A model generated the notes under the pieces. It did no database searches. It had not been told where the DNA came from and saw only the letters and a list, made by a program, of their open reading frames with translations. Source: Oscillospiraceae bacterium (GTDB lineage Bacteria > Bacillota > Clostridia > Oscillospirales > Oscillospiraceae). Taken from it: a DNA stretch of 10,348 nt. The stretch lies in the NCBI GenBank assembly GCA_017409645.1, contig JAFQSI010000250.1, positions 1-10,348 on the forward strand. Reading direction: 5' to 3'. Numbering within the stretch: position 1 is the first letter of the stretch; every line of letters begins with the position of its first letter. Of the stretch, positions 1 through 5,394 are shown piece after piece. Both the position numbers and the translations under genes were made by a program.

Positions 1-75
1 GCCCATGGTGGCCTTCATGGCTCCGATCGTCGATTCCGGGGCATGAAGCCCCAATATTCCCGCAATGGCGCACAT
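1..75 (-). CDS. asnB: Asparagine synthase (glutamine-hydrolysing), N-terminal fragment
   Basis: Only the first 25 codons lie in the window; the gene runs off the left edge. Read on the minus strand from an ATG at 73-75, the protein begins MCAIAGILGLHAPESTIGAM. This is the N-terminus of a class II (Ntn) glutamine amidotransferase, where Cys2 becomes the N-terminal nucleophile after Met removal and releases ammonia from glutamine. MCxIAGIL is the usual opening of AsnB-type asparagine synthetases, which amidate aspartate using ATP. A strong ribosome binding site (AAAGGAGGG on the minus strand, about 80-90) sits correctly before the ATG. The residue after Cys is Ala where most relatives have Gly. 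GlmS or PurF are alternatives for the family, but the IAGILG sequence favours AsnB. It is divergent from the gene at 158. The synthetase domain cannot be checked here. Confidence 0.68.
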   Translation of the reverse strand, partial: MCAIAGILGLHAPESTIGAMKATMG

Positions 76-157
76 AGGCACCCTCCTTTCCTGCCTTACC
101 AGAATATGCATGTATCCCCCGTCGGGTTCCGGGAAAGCTGTCAGCGAGGTGAAGCAT

Positions 158-586
158 ATGATGAACAGTCAGCGGGTCCTGAATGATATCATCAAGACCA
201 GCCAGATGGGCATCAACGGGATCAACGTTGTCATGCCCAAGGCCAGCCGCAGCGCCCTGCGCCAGGCCCTGAAGGTCCAGCGGCGGGAGTATTCCGACAT
301 CGAGCAGCAGGCCAAGCTCCTGGCCCAGCAGAAGGGCTACAAGATCGATCAGCTCAAACCCATCAACCGGAAGATGGGAGCCCTGATGTCGAAGGGGCAG
401 CTTATGATGGGCGAGCCCAATTCCAAGATCGCAGGCATGATGATCCAGGGCAACACCCGGGGCATGATCCTCTCCCTGAAGAACATGCACCGGTGCAATA
501 ATCCCGACGAGCAGGTGGCCCAGCTGGCCCAGAAGCTGCTGGAGACGGAGAAGAACAACATCACCACCATGCAGGGCTTCGTATAG
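158..586 (+). CDS. Small helical protein of unknown function (ferritin-like/CotF-like candidate)
   Basis: A 142-residue protein starting at the ATG at 158 (or the adjacent ATG at 161), preceded by GAGGTG at 146-151. The open frame extends upstream to 65, but that part overlaps the divergent asnB leader and has no ribosome binding site, so I reject it. The protein is almost entirely predicted helix, rich in Gln, Lys, Met and Leu. Patterns include VLNDIIKTSQMGINGI near the N-terminus, a central QRREYSDIEQQAKLLAQQKG helix, a Met-rich stretch (RKMGALMSKGQLMMG), and an acidic C-terminal helix ending TTMQGFV. Helices of this size suggest a four-helix, ferritin-like bundle. I recall similar uncharacterised proteins in Clostridia, but no metal-ligand set is obvious and I assign no function. 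A link to spores is possible because the next genes are germination-related, but it shares no visible promoter with them. Confidence 0.8.
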   Translation: MMNSQRVLNDIIKTSQMGINGINVVMPKASRSALRQALKVQRREYSDIEQQAKLLAQQKGYKIDQLKPINRKMGALMSKGQLMMGEPNSKIAGMMIQGNTRGMILSLKNMHRCNNPDEQVAQLAQKLLETEKNNITTMQGFV

Positions 587-588
587 GC

Positions 589-616
589 ACATTTTCCCCA
601 GGGCGGGCATATCATA
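589..616 (+). promoter_or_regulatory. Candidate sigma-K (late mother-cell) promoter of the cortex-lytic cluster
   Basis: The 61-base gap before the SleC-like cluster contains CATATCATA at 608-616. This fits the sigma-K -10 consensus CATANNNTA at every fixed position. An AC dinucleotide at 589-590 lies 17 bases upstream, where the short sigma-K -35 element is expected. A start site in the mid-620s would leave a short leader carrying the ribosome binding site at 633-641. No sigma-A promoter is visible in this gap. Sigma-K in the mother cell is a plausible regulator for a cortex-lytic enzyme. The consensus is short, so the call is tentative. Confidence 0.42.
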
Positions 617-647
617 CTCCCGGAACAAAATGAAAGGAGGAGTATGT

Positions 648-1025
648 ATGCCCGCATACGGATACATACAAGCGAAAGCCTACACCTCCCGGGCCCAGCT
701 TCCCGTGGAGGATGCCGCCGTTTCCGTGGTGGATGACCAGGGGCGGCTCCTGGGCCTCAGGACCACCGATTCCAGCGGCCTGACCACGCCCATCCGTCTT
801 GAGGTCCCGGATCTGAGCGAGAGCCAGTCTCCGGGAAACGGCAAGCCCTTCGTCACCGTCAATCTCTACGCCCGGGCGGAGGACTATGAGCAGGTCCTGG
901 TCCGGGGAGTCCAGGTCTTCGCGGACGTCACCACCACCCAGCAGCTGCAGTTCATCCCCCTGGCGGAGCTGCCCGGCTCCTGGAACCGGGTGGAGATCAT
1001 TGACACCCCGCCCCAGAATCTGTAG
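648..1025 (+). CDS. SleC propeptide-like, beta-rich domain protein (free-standing)
   Basis: A 125-residue protein starting at the ATG at 648, six bases after the ribosome binding site AAAGGAGGA (633-641). An ATG at 644 is out of frame, and the in-frame ATG at 630 lies ahead of that site. The sequence has the pattern of a carboxypeptidase-regulatory-like or Big-type beta sandwich: YTSRAQLPVEDAAVSVVDDQ at about residues 13-32, then GLRTTDSSGLTTPI, then an aromatic/acidic strand region (VTVNLYARAEDYEQVLVRGV) and a closing FIPLAELPGSW. This resembles, from memory, the N-terminal pro-region of clostridial SleC (sequence such as IPVEGATV and a TDENGKT-like turn), which is normally fused to the lytic enzyme. 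Here it ends ten bases before the lytic gene, with that gene's GGAGG overlapping its stop. The likely role is folding, inhibition or spore targeting of its neighbour; that is inference. Confidence 0.75.
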   Translation: MPAYGYIQAKAYTSRAQLPVEDAAVSVVDDQGRLLGLRTTDSSGLTTPIRLEVPDLSESQSPGNGKPFVTVNLYARAEDYEQVLVRGVQVFADVTTTQQLQFIPLAELPGSWNRVEIIDTPPQNL

Positions 1026-1035
1026 GAGGTAAGCC

Positions 1036-2220
1036 ATGCCAACGGTCATTCCCTTCGTACCGCGCAACATCACCGTCCACCTGGGTCCGCCGAATTCCGA
1101 TGCGGAAAATGTGACGGTGCCCTTCATCGACTATGTGAAAAATGTGGCCTCCTCGGAGATCTACCCCACCTGGGAGCCCGCCGCCCTCCGGGCCAACATC
1201 CTGGCCATCGTCTCCTTCGCCCTGAACAGGGTGTATACGGAGTTCTATCGGAGCCGGGGCTATCCCTTCGACATCACCTCCTCCACGGCCTACGACCAGT
1301 ATTTCGTCAAGGGCCGCAGCTACTTTGACAACATCTCCAGGATCGTCGATGAGCTGTTCAACGACTACCTGCGCCGCCCCGGCTTTGTGGAGCCCCTGGC
1401 TGCGAAATTCTGCAACGGCACCACCGTCACCTGCGCAGGCCTGAGCCAGTGGGGCAGTCAGGAACTGGCTCAGCGGGGCCTGAACTCCACCCAGATCCTG
1501 CGGGAGTACTACGGCGATGTGGAGATCGTCCCCGATGCCCCCATCCGGGGCAATCAGCAGAGCTATCCGGGCACGCCCCTGCGCCTCGGCAGCCGCGGCC
1601 CCTTCGTCACCGTCATCCAGACGGAGCTGAACCGGATCTCCCGCAATTACCCGGCCATCCCCCGGATCGACCGGGTGGACGGCATCTTCGGTCCCCAGAC
1701 AGAGGCGGCCGTGCGGAAATTCCAGGAGGTCTTCGGCCTGGATGCTGACGGCGTGGTGGGCAAGTCCACCTGGTATGCCCTGGTGCGGCTGTACACGGCG
1801 GTGCTGAGCCTGTCGGAGCTGCGCAGCCGGGGCCAGCAGTTCTACGCCGTGGACTGGGCCTACCCCTCTGGGCTGCAGCAGGGCGCCCGGGGCGACAAGG
1901 TCCGGCACCTGCAATACATGCTCTCGGTCCTGTCGGAGTATATCCCCCAGATCCCGGAGCTGACGGTGGACGGCATTTTCGGCCCGGCCACCCGCAACGC
2001 CGTCATCGCGGCCCAGGGCTTCTTCGGTCTGCCCCAGACCGGCGTTGTGGATGAAGACACCTGGGACGACCTGTATGACCAGTTCGCCGGTATTGAAAAC
2101 AGATCCCTGCGCAGTGATGTGACCTTCCCCGGCACCGAGGGAACGACCCTGGGCCAGTTTCCCGGTGACGGTCTGCGTCCCGGAAATCAGGATCCCGTCC
2201 GTCAGGAGGTGGTACGATGA
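1036..2220 (+). CDS. sleC: Spore cortex-lytic enzyme, SleC-like: SpoIID-type domain plus two peptidoglycan-binding repeats
   Basis: A 394-residue protein with AGGAGG at 1024-1029 before its ATG. Residues about 25-165 match the SpoIID/LytB fold: VPFIDYVKNVASSEIYPTWE contains Glu41 at the position of the SpoIID catalytic glutamate, and GLSQWGSQELAQRG (from residue 135) corresponds to the conserved SpoIID GxSQxGA region, followed by ILREYYG. Intervening text such as VYTEFYRSRGYPFDITSSTAYD is typical of clostridial SleC. Two PG_binding_1 repeats follow at about 180-251 and 278-350, each with the VDGIFGPxT signature. SleC depolymerises spore cortex peptidoglycan during germination and is made as a zymogen processed by Csp proteases in Clostridium. 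No signal peptide or pro-region is present here; the latter seems to be the preceding gene. The tail after 350 is polar and Gly/Pro-rich. The stop overlaps the next gene by four bases. Confidence 0.88.
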   Translation: MPTVIPFVPRNITVHLGPPNSDAENVTVPFIDYVKNVASSEIYPTWEPAALRANILAIVSFALNRVYTEFYRSRGYPFDITSSTAYDQYFVKGRSYFDNISRIVDELFNDYLRRPGFVEPLAAKFCNGTTVTCAGLSQWGSQELAQRGLNSTQILREYYGDVEIVPDAPIRGNQQSYPGTPLRLGSRGPFVTVIQTELNRISRNYPAIPRIDRVDGIFGPQTEAAVRKFQEVFGLDADGVVGKSTWYALVRLYTAVLSLSELRSRGQQFYAVDWAYPSGLQQGARGDKVRHLQYMLSVLSEYIPQIPELTVDGIFGPATRNAVIAAQGFFGLPQTGVVDEDTWDDLYDQFAGIENRSLRSDVTFPGTEGTTLGQFPGDGLRPGNQDPVRQEVVR

Positions 2221-2756
2221 AGCCAGCCGGATCCTTTGTTGACCAGCCCATCCGGTCCCTGCAGACCATGCTGCGGACCATCGCCAGCATCGAGCCCAGG
2301 CAGATGAATGTGATGCCCGACGGCGTCTACGGCTCCCAGACCGCCGCGGCGGTCCGCTCCTTCCAGCGCCGCCAGGGGCTGCCCGTCACCGGCATCGTGG
2401 ACCGGGCCACCCATGAGCGGATCGTTGGGGAATACGAGCGGGCATACATCGAAGCGGAAAAAGCCCACCCCGTTCAGATCACCCTGGACCCCGGTCAGAT
2501 CCTGAAGCGCGGTGAGAAGAATCCCCACCTGTATCTGGTCCAGAGCATGCTGACGGTGCTGCATCTGCTGGCCCCCGATATCCCGGCCCCCGGCCATTCA
2601 GGCGTTCTGGATGCTGCCACAGCGGAGTCGGTCGCCGCCTTCCAGATCTATGCCGGACTGCCGCCCACCGGCGAGGTCGACAAGCGGACCTGGAAGGATC
2701 TGGCACTGTATTACGCCCTTGCAGCAGACCAGCTGGAAAATCTGGAAGATTTATGA
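2217..2756 (+). CDS. Peptidoglycan-binding protein with two PG_binding_1 repeats
   Basis: A 179-residue protein whose ATG overlaps the stop of the SleC-like gene (ATGA at 2217-2220), with AGGAGGTG about nine bases upstream; translational coupling is likely. It contains no catalytic domain. A first PG_binding_1 repeat covers about residues 11-70 (PDGVYGSQTAAAVRSFQ, then GLPVTGIVDRATHERI). A degenerate second one covers about 92-166 (VQSMLTVLHLLAPDI, then LDAATAESVAAFQIYAGLPP and GEVDKRTW). The spacing within the second repeat is close to that of repeats in the preceding protein, suggesting duplication. No signal peptide is visible. It probably binds cortex or cell-wall glycan alongside its neighbour, either as a targeting partner or as a separated tail of the same enzyme. 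No clear intrinsic terminator follows. Confidence 0.85.
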   Translation: MKPAGSFVDQPIRSLQTMLRTIASIEPRQMNVMPDGVYGSQTAAAVRSFQRRQGLPVTGIVDRATHERIVGEYERAYIEAEKAHPVQITLDPGQILKRGEKNPHLYLVQSMLTVLHLLAPDIPAPGHSGVLDAATAESVAAFQIYAGLPPTGEVDKRTWKDLALYYALAADQLENLEDL

Positions 2757-2766
2757 ACGAATTAAG

Positions 2767-2780
2767 AATTTTTAAAAATT
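2767..2780. repeat. Perfect 14-bp AT palindrome upstream of a promoter
   Basis: AATTTTTAAAAATT reads the same on both strands and lies ten bases after the stop of the peptidoglycan-binding gene and five bases before the -35 at 2785. Its position fits an UP element (alpha-subunit contact) or a small operator for the downstream promoter. As RNA it would form only a weak A-U hairpin, so I doubt it terminates the upstream operon efficiently. Confidence 0.5.
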
Positions 2781-2784
2781 GTAC

Positions 2785-2813
2785 TTGATTCGCTATCCGT
2801 TTCGCCCTATAAT
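2785..2813 (+). promoter_or_regulatory. Sigma-A promoter of the phosphatidyltransferase-phosphatase operon
   Basis: A -35 TTGATT at 2785-2790 and a consensus -10 TATAAT at 2808-2813 are separated by exactly 17 bases. An AT-rich tract lies immediately upstream. Transcription would start near 2820, giving a leader of about 30 bases that carries the GGAGGA ribosome binding site at 2841-2846. Confidence 0.8.
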
Positions 2814-2851
2814 AAACGGTGCGATTCAAGAAAACCACCGGGAGGAACCAT

Positions 2852-3427
2852 ATGCTGATCAAAAACTGGAAAAAAGAGATCCTGACAATTCCAAATCTGC
2901 TCAGTGTCTTTCGCATTGCCCTGATCCCGGTGTATCTGCACATCTATCTCAACGCCGACAGTCCTGACGATTACACCACCGCCGCGGTGATCCTGGCGGT
3001 GAGCTGCCTGACCGACATGGTCGACGGCAAGATCGCCCGGAAATTCAATATGATCACCAACCTCGGCAAGCTCCTCGACCCCGTGGCCGACAAGCTGACC
3101 CAGCTGGCGCTGATGATCTGCCTGTCCATGCACCGCCGCCCCATCCGCTTCCTGCTGGTCATGTTCCTGATCAAGGAATTCTTCCAGTTCTTCGCCATGG
3201 TGGCCTCCCTGCGCCACGGCAAGGCCCTCGACGGTGCGCTGATGAGCGGCAAGATCTCCACCACGGTCCTGTTCGGAAGCCTGATCCTCATGGTCCTGCT
3301 CCCCGATCTCAGCGACCGGACCGTAAAGCTCATCACCGGCGTCTGCCTGGTGTTTCTGATGCTGGCCTTCGGCGACTATGTCCGGGCCTATTTTGGCAAA
3401 AATAAAAAGATCTACGATCTGGAGTGA
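2852..3427 (+). CDS. CDP-alcohol phosphatidyltransferase (PgsA-like) membrane enzyme
   Basis: A 191-residue integral membrane protein starting at the ATG at 2852, five bases after GGAGGA. The frame is open from 2819, but that upstream part has no ribosome binding site and overlaps the promoter region. It carries the complete family signature D(x2)DG(x2)AR(x8)G(x3)D(x3)D: Asp55, Asp58, Gly59, Ala62-Arg63, Gly72, Asp76 and Asp80. The N-terminal IPNLLSVFRI at 13-22 is typical of the family, and several hydrophobic helices follow. The enzyme displaces CMP from a CDP-activated lipid with an alcohol phosphate. Phosphatidylglycerophosphate synthase (PgsA) is the default reading. However, where PgsA usually has an ARE-type helix followed by ITGLR, this protein has LIKEFFQFFAMV, so it may be a paralogue with another acceptor. 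Its last codons contain the ribosome binding site of the following phosphatase gene. Confidence 0.88.
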   Translation: MLIKNWKKEILTIPNLLSVFRIALIPVYLHIYLNADSPDDYTTAAVILAVSCLTDMVDGKIARKFNMITNLGKLLDPVADKLTQLALMICLSMHRRPIRFLLVMFLIKEFFQFFAMVASLRHGKALDGALMSGKISTTVLFGSLILMVLLPDLSDRTVKLITGVCLVFLMLAFGDYVRAYFGKNKKIYDLE

Positions 3428-3431
3428 TAGC

Positions 3432-4202
3432 ATGAACCAGCCGGTACTCAGCGACATCCTGCCCATCGTCCGGGACGCGGGCAGCATCATGCTGCGCAGA
3501 GAGGGCGCAGACAACATCGCCGCCAAGGCCGCCCAGGACTTCGTAACCGAGGTGGACTTCCGGGTCCAGCGCTACATCCGGGACCGGCTCAGGGAACGCT
3601 TCCCCGAGATCCAGTTCATGGGCGAGGAGAAGGACAATTCGGACATCGACTTTTCAAAGCCCTGCTGGGTCCTGGACCCCATCGACGGCACCACCAATTT
3701 CATCCATGATTTCAAGGCTTCGGTCATCTCCCTGGCGCTGGTTTGCGACCGGGATCCCGTTTTCGGCGTGGTCTACAATCCCTACACGAACGAGGAGTTC
3801 ACCGGCATCCGGGGCGGCGGCGCTTACTTAAACGGCGCGCCCATCCATGTCAGCTCCGCAGCCGCCTTGAGCGAGGCCCTGGTCTTCGTGGGAACGGCCC
3901 CCTATCGCAGAAATGAGATGGACGAAAATTTCCGCCGGATCGAGCGGGTCTATCTTTCCAGCCATGACATCCGCCGCTTCGGCTGTACGGCCCTGGAGCT
4001 GTGCTACATCGCCTGCGGCCGGGCCGACGGCCAGTTCGAATTCGGCACCAAGCCCTGGGACATTGCGGCGGGCTGGCTGATCCTGCGGGAAGCCGGCGGC
4101 GAGGTGGTCAGCGTTTTCGGCGGCCCTCCCCCGCTGGACGGCGAGAGCGCCATCGTCTCCACCAACGGCAATTTCACCGAGGAATTGCGCAGACTTATGT
4201 AA
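3432..4202 (+). CDS. Inositol monophosphatase family protein (SuhB/IMPase-like)
   Basis: A 256-residue cytosolic phosphatase. The ATG at 3432 is chosen because GGAG at 3421-3424 precedes it; the open frame reaches back to 3378, but only within the upstream gene. Metal-binding motifs are complete: GEEKDN with Glu65/Glu66, WVLDPIDGTTNF at 79-90 (Asp82, Asp85), and WDIAAGWLILREAGGEV starting at Trp209-Asp210. These define the Mg-dependent, Li-sensitive IMPase superfamily, which hydrolyses inositol phosphates, 3'-phosphoadenosine phosphates or fructose-1,6-bisphosphate depending on subfamily. The sequence does not settle the substrate. It lies four bases after the lipid synthase stop, in the same operon, and is followed by a strong terminator. 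Pairing with a CDP-alcohol transferase makes a phosphorylated polyol substrate conceivable, but that is inference. Confidence 0.9.
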   Translation: MNQPVLSDILPIVRDAGSIMLRREGADNIAAKAAQDFVTEVDFRVQRYIRDRLRERFPEIQFMGEEKDNSDIDFSKPCWVLDPIDGTTNFIHDFKASVISLALVCDRDPVFGVVYNPYTNEEFTGIRGGGAYLNGAPIHVSSAAALSEALVFVGTAPYRRNEMDENFRRIERVYLSSHDIRRFGCTALELCYIACGRADGQFEFGTKPWDIAAGWLILREAGGEVVSVFGGPPPLDGESAIVSTNGNFTEELRRLM

Positions 4203-4210
4203 AAATGGTA

Positions 4211-4240
4211 AAAGCCCGGACATGGCGTCCGGGCTTTCTT
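4211..4240 (+). terminator. Intrinsic terminator after the phosphatase gene
   Basis: The arms AAAGCCCGGAC (4211-4221) and GTCCGGGCTTT (4227-4237) pair perfectly over 11 bp around a five-base loop. The 3' arm runs into TTTCTT. It lies eight bases after the stop codon at 4202 and closes the 2852-4202 operon. Confidence 0.88.
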
Positions 4241-4446
4241 CTGTATTCACTTGTGTCGTTCCCGCATGAATTGTCGCGGCTCGGCAAAAGGAAGTGTCAC
4301 GGGTACACCGTTCCATCATCCGGGAGTATTCCCCCGGCATCGGTTCCCCCAACCTTTTTGTTGTGGTCATATTATACCATATTCCCGGAGGCGAAAGTGA
4401 ACGATTTGTGAAATTTGCGTAACGATTTTTAGGGGAAACTTTTGAC
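4241..4446. other. Intergenic spacer, no gene seen
   Basis: About 200 bases between the terminator and the T-box promoter. No open frame with a ribosome binding site is visible on either strand. It becomes AT-rich towards its right end. AACGATTT occurs twice (4400-4407 and 4421-4428), 21 bases or two helical turns apart, just upstream of the -35 at 4447. GAAATTTGC at 4410-4418 recurs at 4461-4469 inside the promoter spacer. A minus-strand TATAAT (4376 to 4371) has no convincing -35. Confidence 0.5.
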
Positions 4447-4475
4447 TTGACAAAAGCCGGGAAATTTGCTAGGAT
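4447..4475 (+). promoter_or_regulatory. Sigma-A promoter of the tyrosine T-box operon
   Basis: Consensus -35 TTGACA at 4447-4452, a 17-base spacer, and -10 TAGGAT at 4470-4475. Transcription would start near 4482, immediately before a small hairpin (GTTTC 4483-4487 with GAAAC 4493-4497) and the T-box stem I. Confidence 0.8.
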
Positions 4476-4482
4476 ACCCATA

Positions 4483-4760
4483 GTTTCATAACGAAACGCA
4501 CAGATGGGATGAAGTACGCGTCTTTCCTTCTTCCAGAGAGCTGCCGGTGGGTGCAAGGCAGTAAGAAGAAGCGCCGAAATACCTCCCGGAGCGGTTGGTC
4601 CGAAAGCGTAAAACCGCAATAGGGCCGGACGGGTACGCCCGATACAGCGGATGGCGTTGTCTGACGCCGTGAGGGGTTATGTGTGAGCATGGCCCGAACC
4701 AGAGGTGGTACCGCGATTTTGTCGTCCTCTGTCCGTGTATGCGGACAGAGGGCGTTTTTT
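4483..4760 (+). promoter_or_regulatory. T-box riboswitch, tyrosine specificity (specifier UAC)
   Basis: This leader senses charging of tRNA-Tyr. Stem I holds the AGAGAG and GGTG distal elements (about 4535-4552), flanked by pairing TTCTTC / GAAGAA. The specifier loop contains GAAATACC, with TAC (Tyr) at 4580-4582, just before the conserved CGGAGC. A stem II-like pairing GCGGTT (4591-4596) / AACCGC (4612-4617) follows. GGGCC (4622-4626) can pair with GGCCC (4691-4695) around two inner hairpins. The T-box sequence AGAGGTGGTACCGCG ends at 4715; its TGGT bulge (4706-4709) would pair with the ACCA end of tRNA-Tyr, matching the A discriminator expected for that tRNA. AGAGG (4701-4705) can pair with CCTCT (4726-4730) to form the antiterminator, which excludes the terminator. 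Uncharged tRNA-Tyr should therefore allow read-through into the hydrolase, tyrS and acetyltransferase genes. Confidence 0.95.
4723..4760 (+). terminator. T-box-controlled intrinsic terminator
   Basis: The arms at 4723-4735 and 4742-4754 form a 13-bp stem (one G-U pair) with the core CCTCTGTCCG / CGGACAGAGG and a six-base loop. It is followed directly by six T residues (4755-4760). The 5' arm is the one claimed by the T-box antiterminator. Confidence 0.93.
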
Positions 4761-4778
4761 ATTTCAGGAGGGAATGTT

Positions 4779-5372
4779 ATGGAAGTCAAGCTCACCTATC
4801 ACGGCCATGCCTGCTTTACCCTGGAATATCAGGGCTGCAAGGCCGTCATCGATCCCTATGCCTGGGGAATGGTCCCCGGACAGCCGGACCTGCATCTGCA
4901 GGCCAACGCCGTCTATTGCAGCCACGGTCACGCAGACCACAATTTCACCCAGGCCGTTGAAATTGAGGATGCCCCTTCCCTGCCCTGGTCGGTTCAGGAA
5001 TTCACCACACCCCACGATGACTGCGATGGAGCCAAGCGGGGCATGAACACGGTCCGCATTTTCGACTGCGGCGGCATCCGGGTGGCCCATCTGGGCGACA
5101 TCGGCTGCTTCCCGGACGAAGATCTGGCGGCAGCACTGGAGAACATCGACTGCATGCTGATCCCCGTGGGCGGGTATTATACCATCGGCACCCAGACGGC
5201 CTATCAGATCATCCGCTCCGCAAAGCCCAGGGTCGCCATCCCCATGCACTACCGGACCGACAGACAAGGCTTCGACGAGATCAGCCATATCGATGATTTC
5301 CTGAAGCTCTGGGGCAAGGATTCCTGCGTCTTCCCGTTGGAGGCAGGAAATCATATGCACATTCATAAATAA
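4779..5372 (+). CDS. Metallo-beta-lactamase-fold hydrolase (UPF0173/UlaG-like) in the tyrS operon
   Basis: A 197-residue protein starting at the ATG at 4779, after AGGAGG at 4766-4771. The frame is open from 4683, but that part overlaps the T-box and terminator. The HxHxDH metal motif is HGHADH at 49-54. Further ligands are plausible at His79 (TPHDD), Asp107 (HLGD) and His157 (IPMHYR), giving a complete binuclear MBL site. The opening VKLTYHGHACFTLEYQG with IDPYA matches the UPF0173/UlaG-like group of cytosolic metal-dependent hydrolases, and the length is normal for it. No signal peptide is present. It is the first gene after the tyrosine T-box and lies 22 bases before tyrS, so it should be induced by uncharged tRNA-Tyr. 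The substrate is unknown; a role in aminoacyl-tRNA quality control is only a hypothesis. Confidence 0.9.
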   Translation: MEVKLTYHGHACFTLEYQGCKAVIDPYAWGMVPGQPDLHLQANAVYCSHGHADHNFTQAVEIEDAPSLPWSVQEFTTPHDDCDGAKRGMNTVRIFDCGGIRVAHLGDIGCFPDEDLAAALENIDCMLIPVGGYYTIGTQTAYQIIRSAKPRVAIPMHYRTDRQGFDEISHIDDFLKLWGKDSCVFPLEAGNHMHIHK

Positions 5373-5394
5373 CCATTATTGGAGGAACATAACA

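Noticed and set aside
997..1914. Minus-strand open frame of 305 codons opposite the SleC-like gene
   Set aside because: Shadow of the codon bias of the real gene; composition is Gly/Ala/Asp-rich without domains and there is no ribosome binding site.
648..2756. Frameshift of one SleC gene into pieces (pseudogene)
   Set aside because: Every piece has its own well-spaced ribosome binding site and ATG, domain boundaries coincide with gene boundaries, and no conserved residues are lost at the junctions.
2757..2784. Intrinsic terminator for the SleC-like operon
   Set aside because: The only inverted repeat is the A/T-only palindrome, which would make a very weak stem, so I record it as a repeat or UP element instead.
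4371..4376. Perfect TATAAT on the minus strand as a possible antisense promoter
   Set aside because: No acceptable -35 lies 16-18 bases upstream, and no gene or structured RNA follows on that strand.
3828..4619. Minus-strand open frame crossing the phosphatase gene, a terminator and the T-box stem I
   Set aside because: It spans several unrelated, well-supported elements and has no plausible start context or domain.
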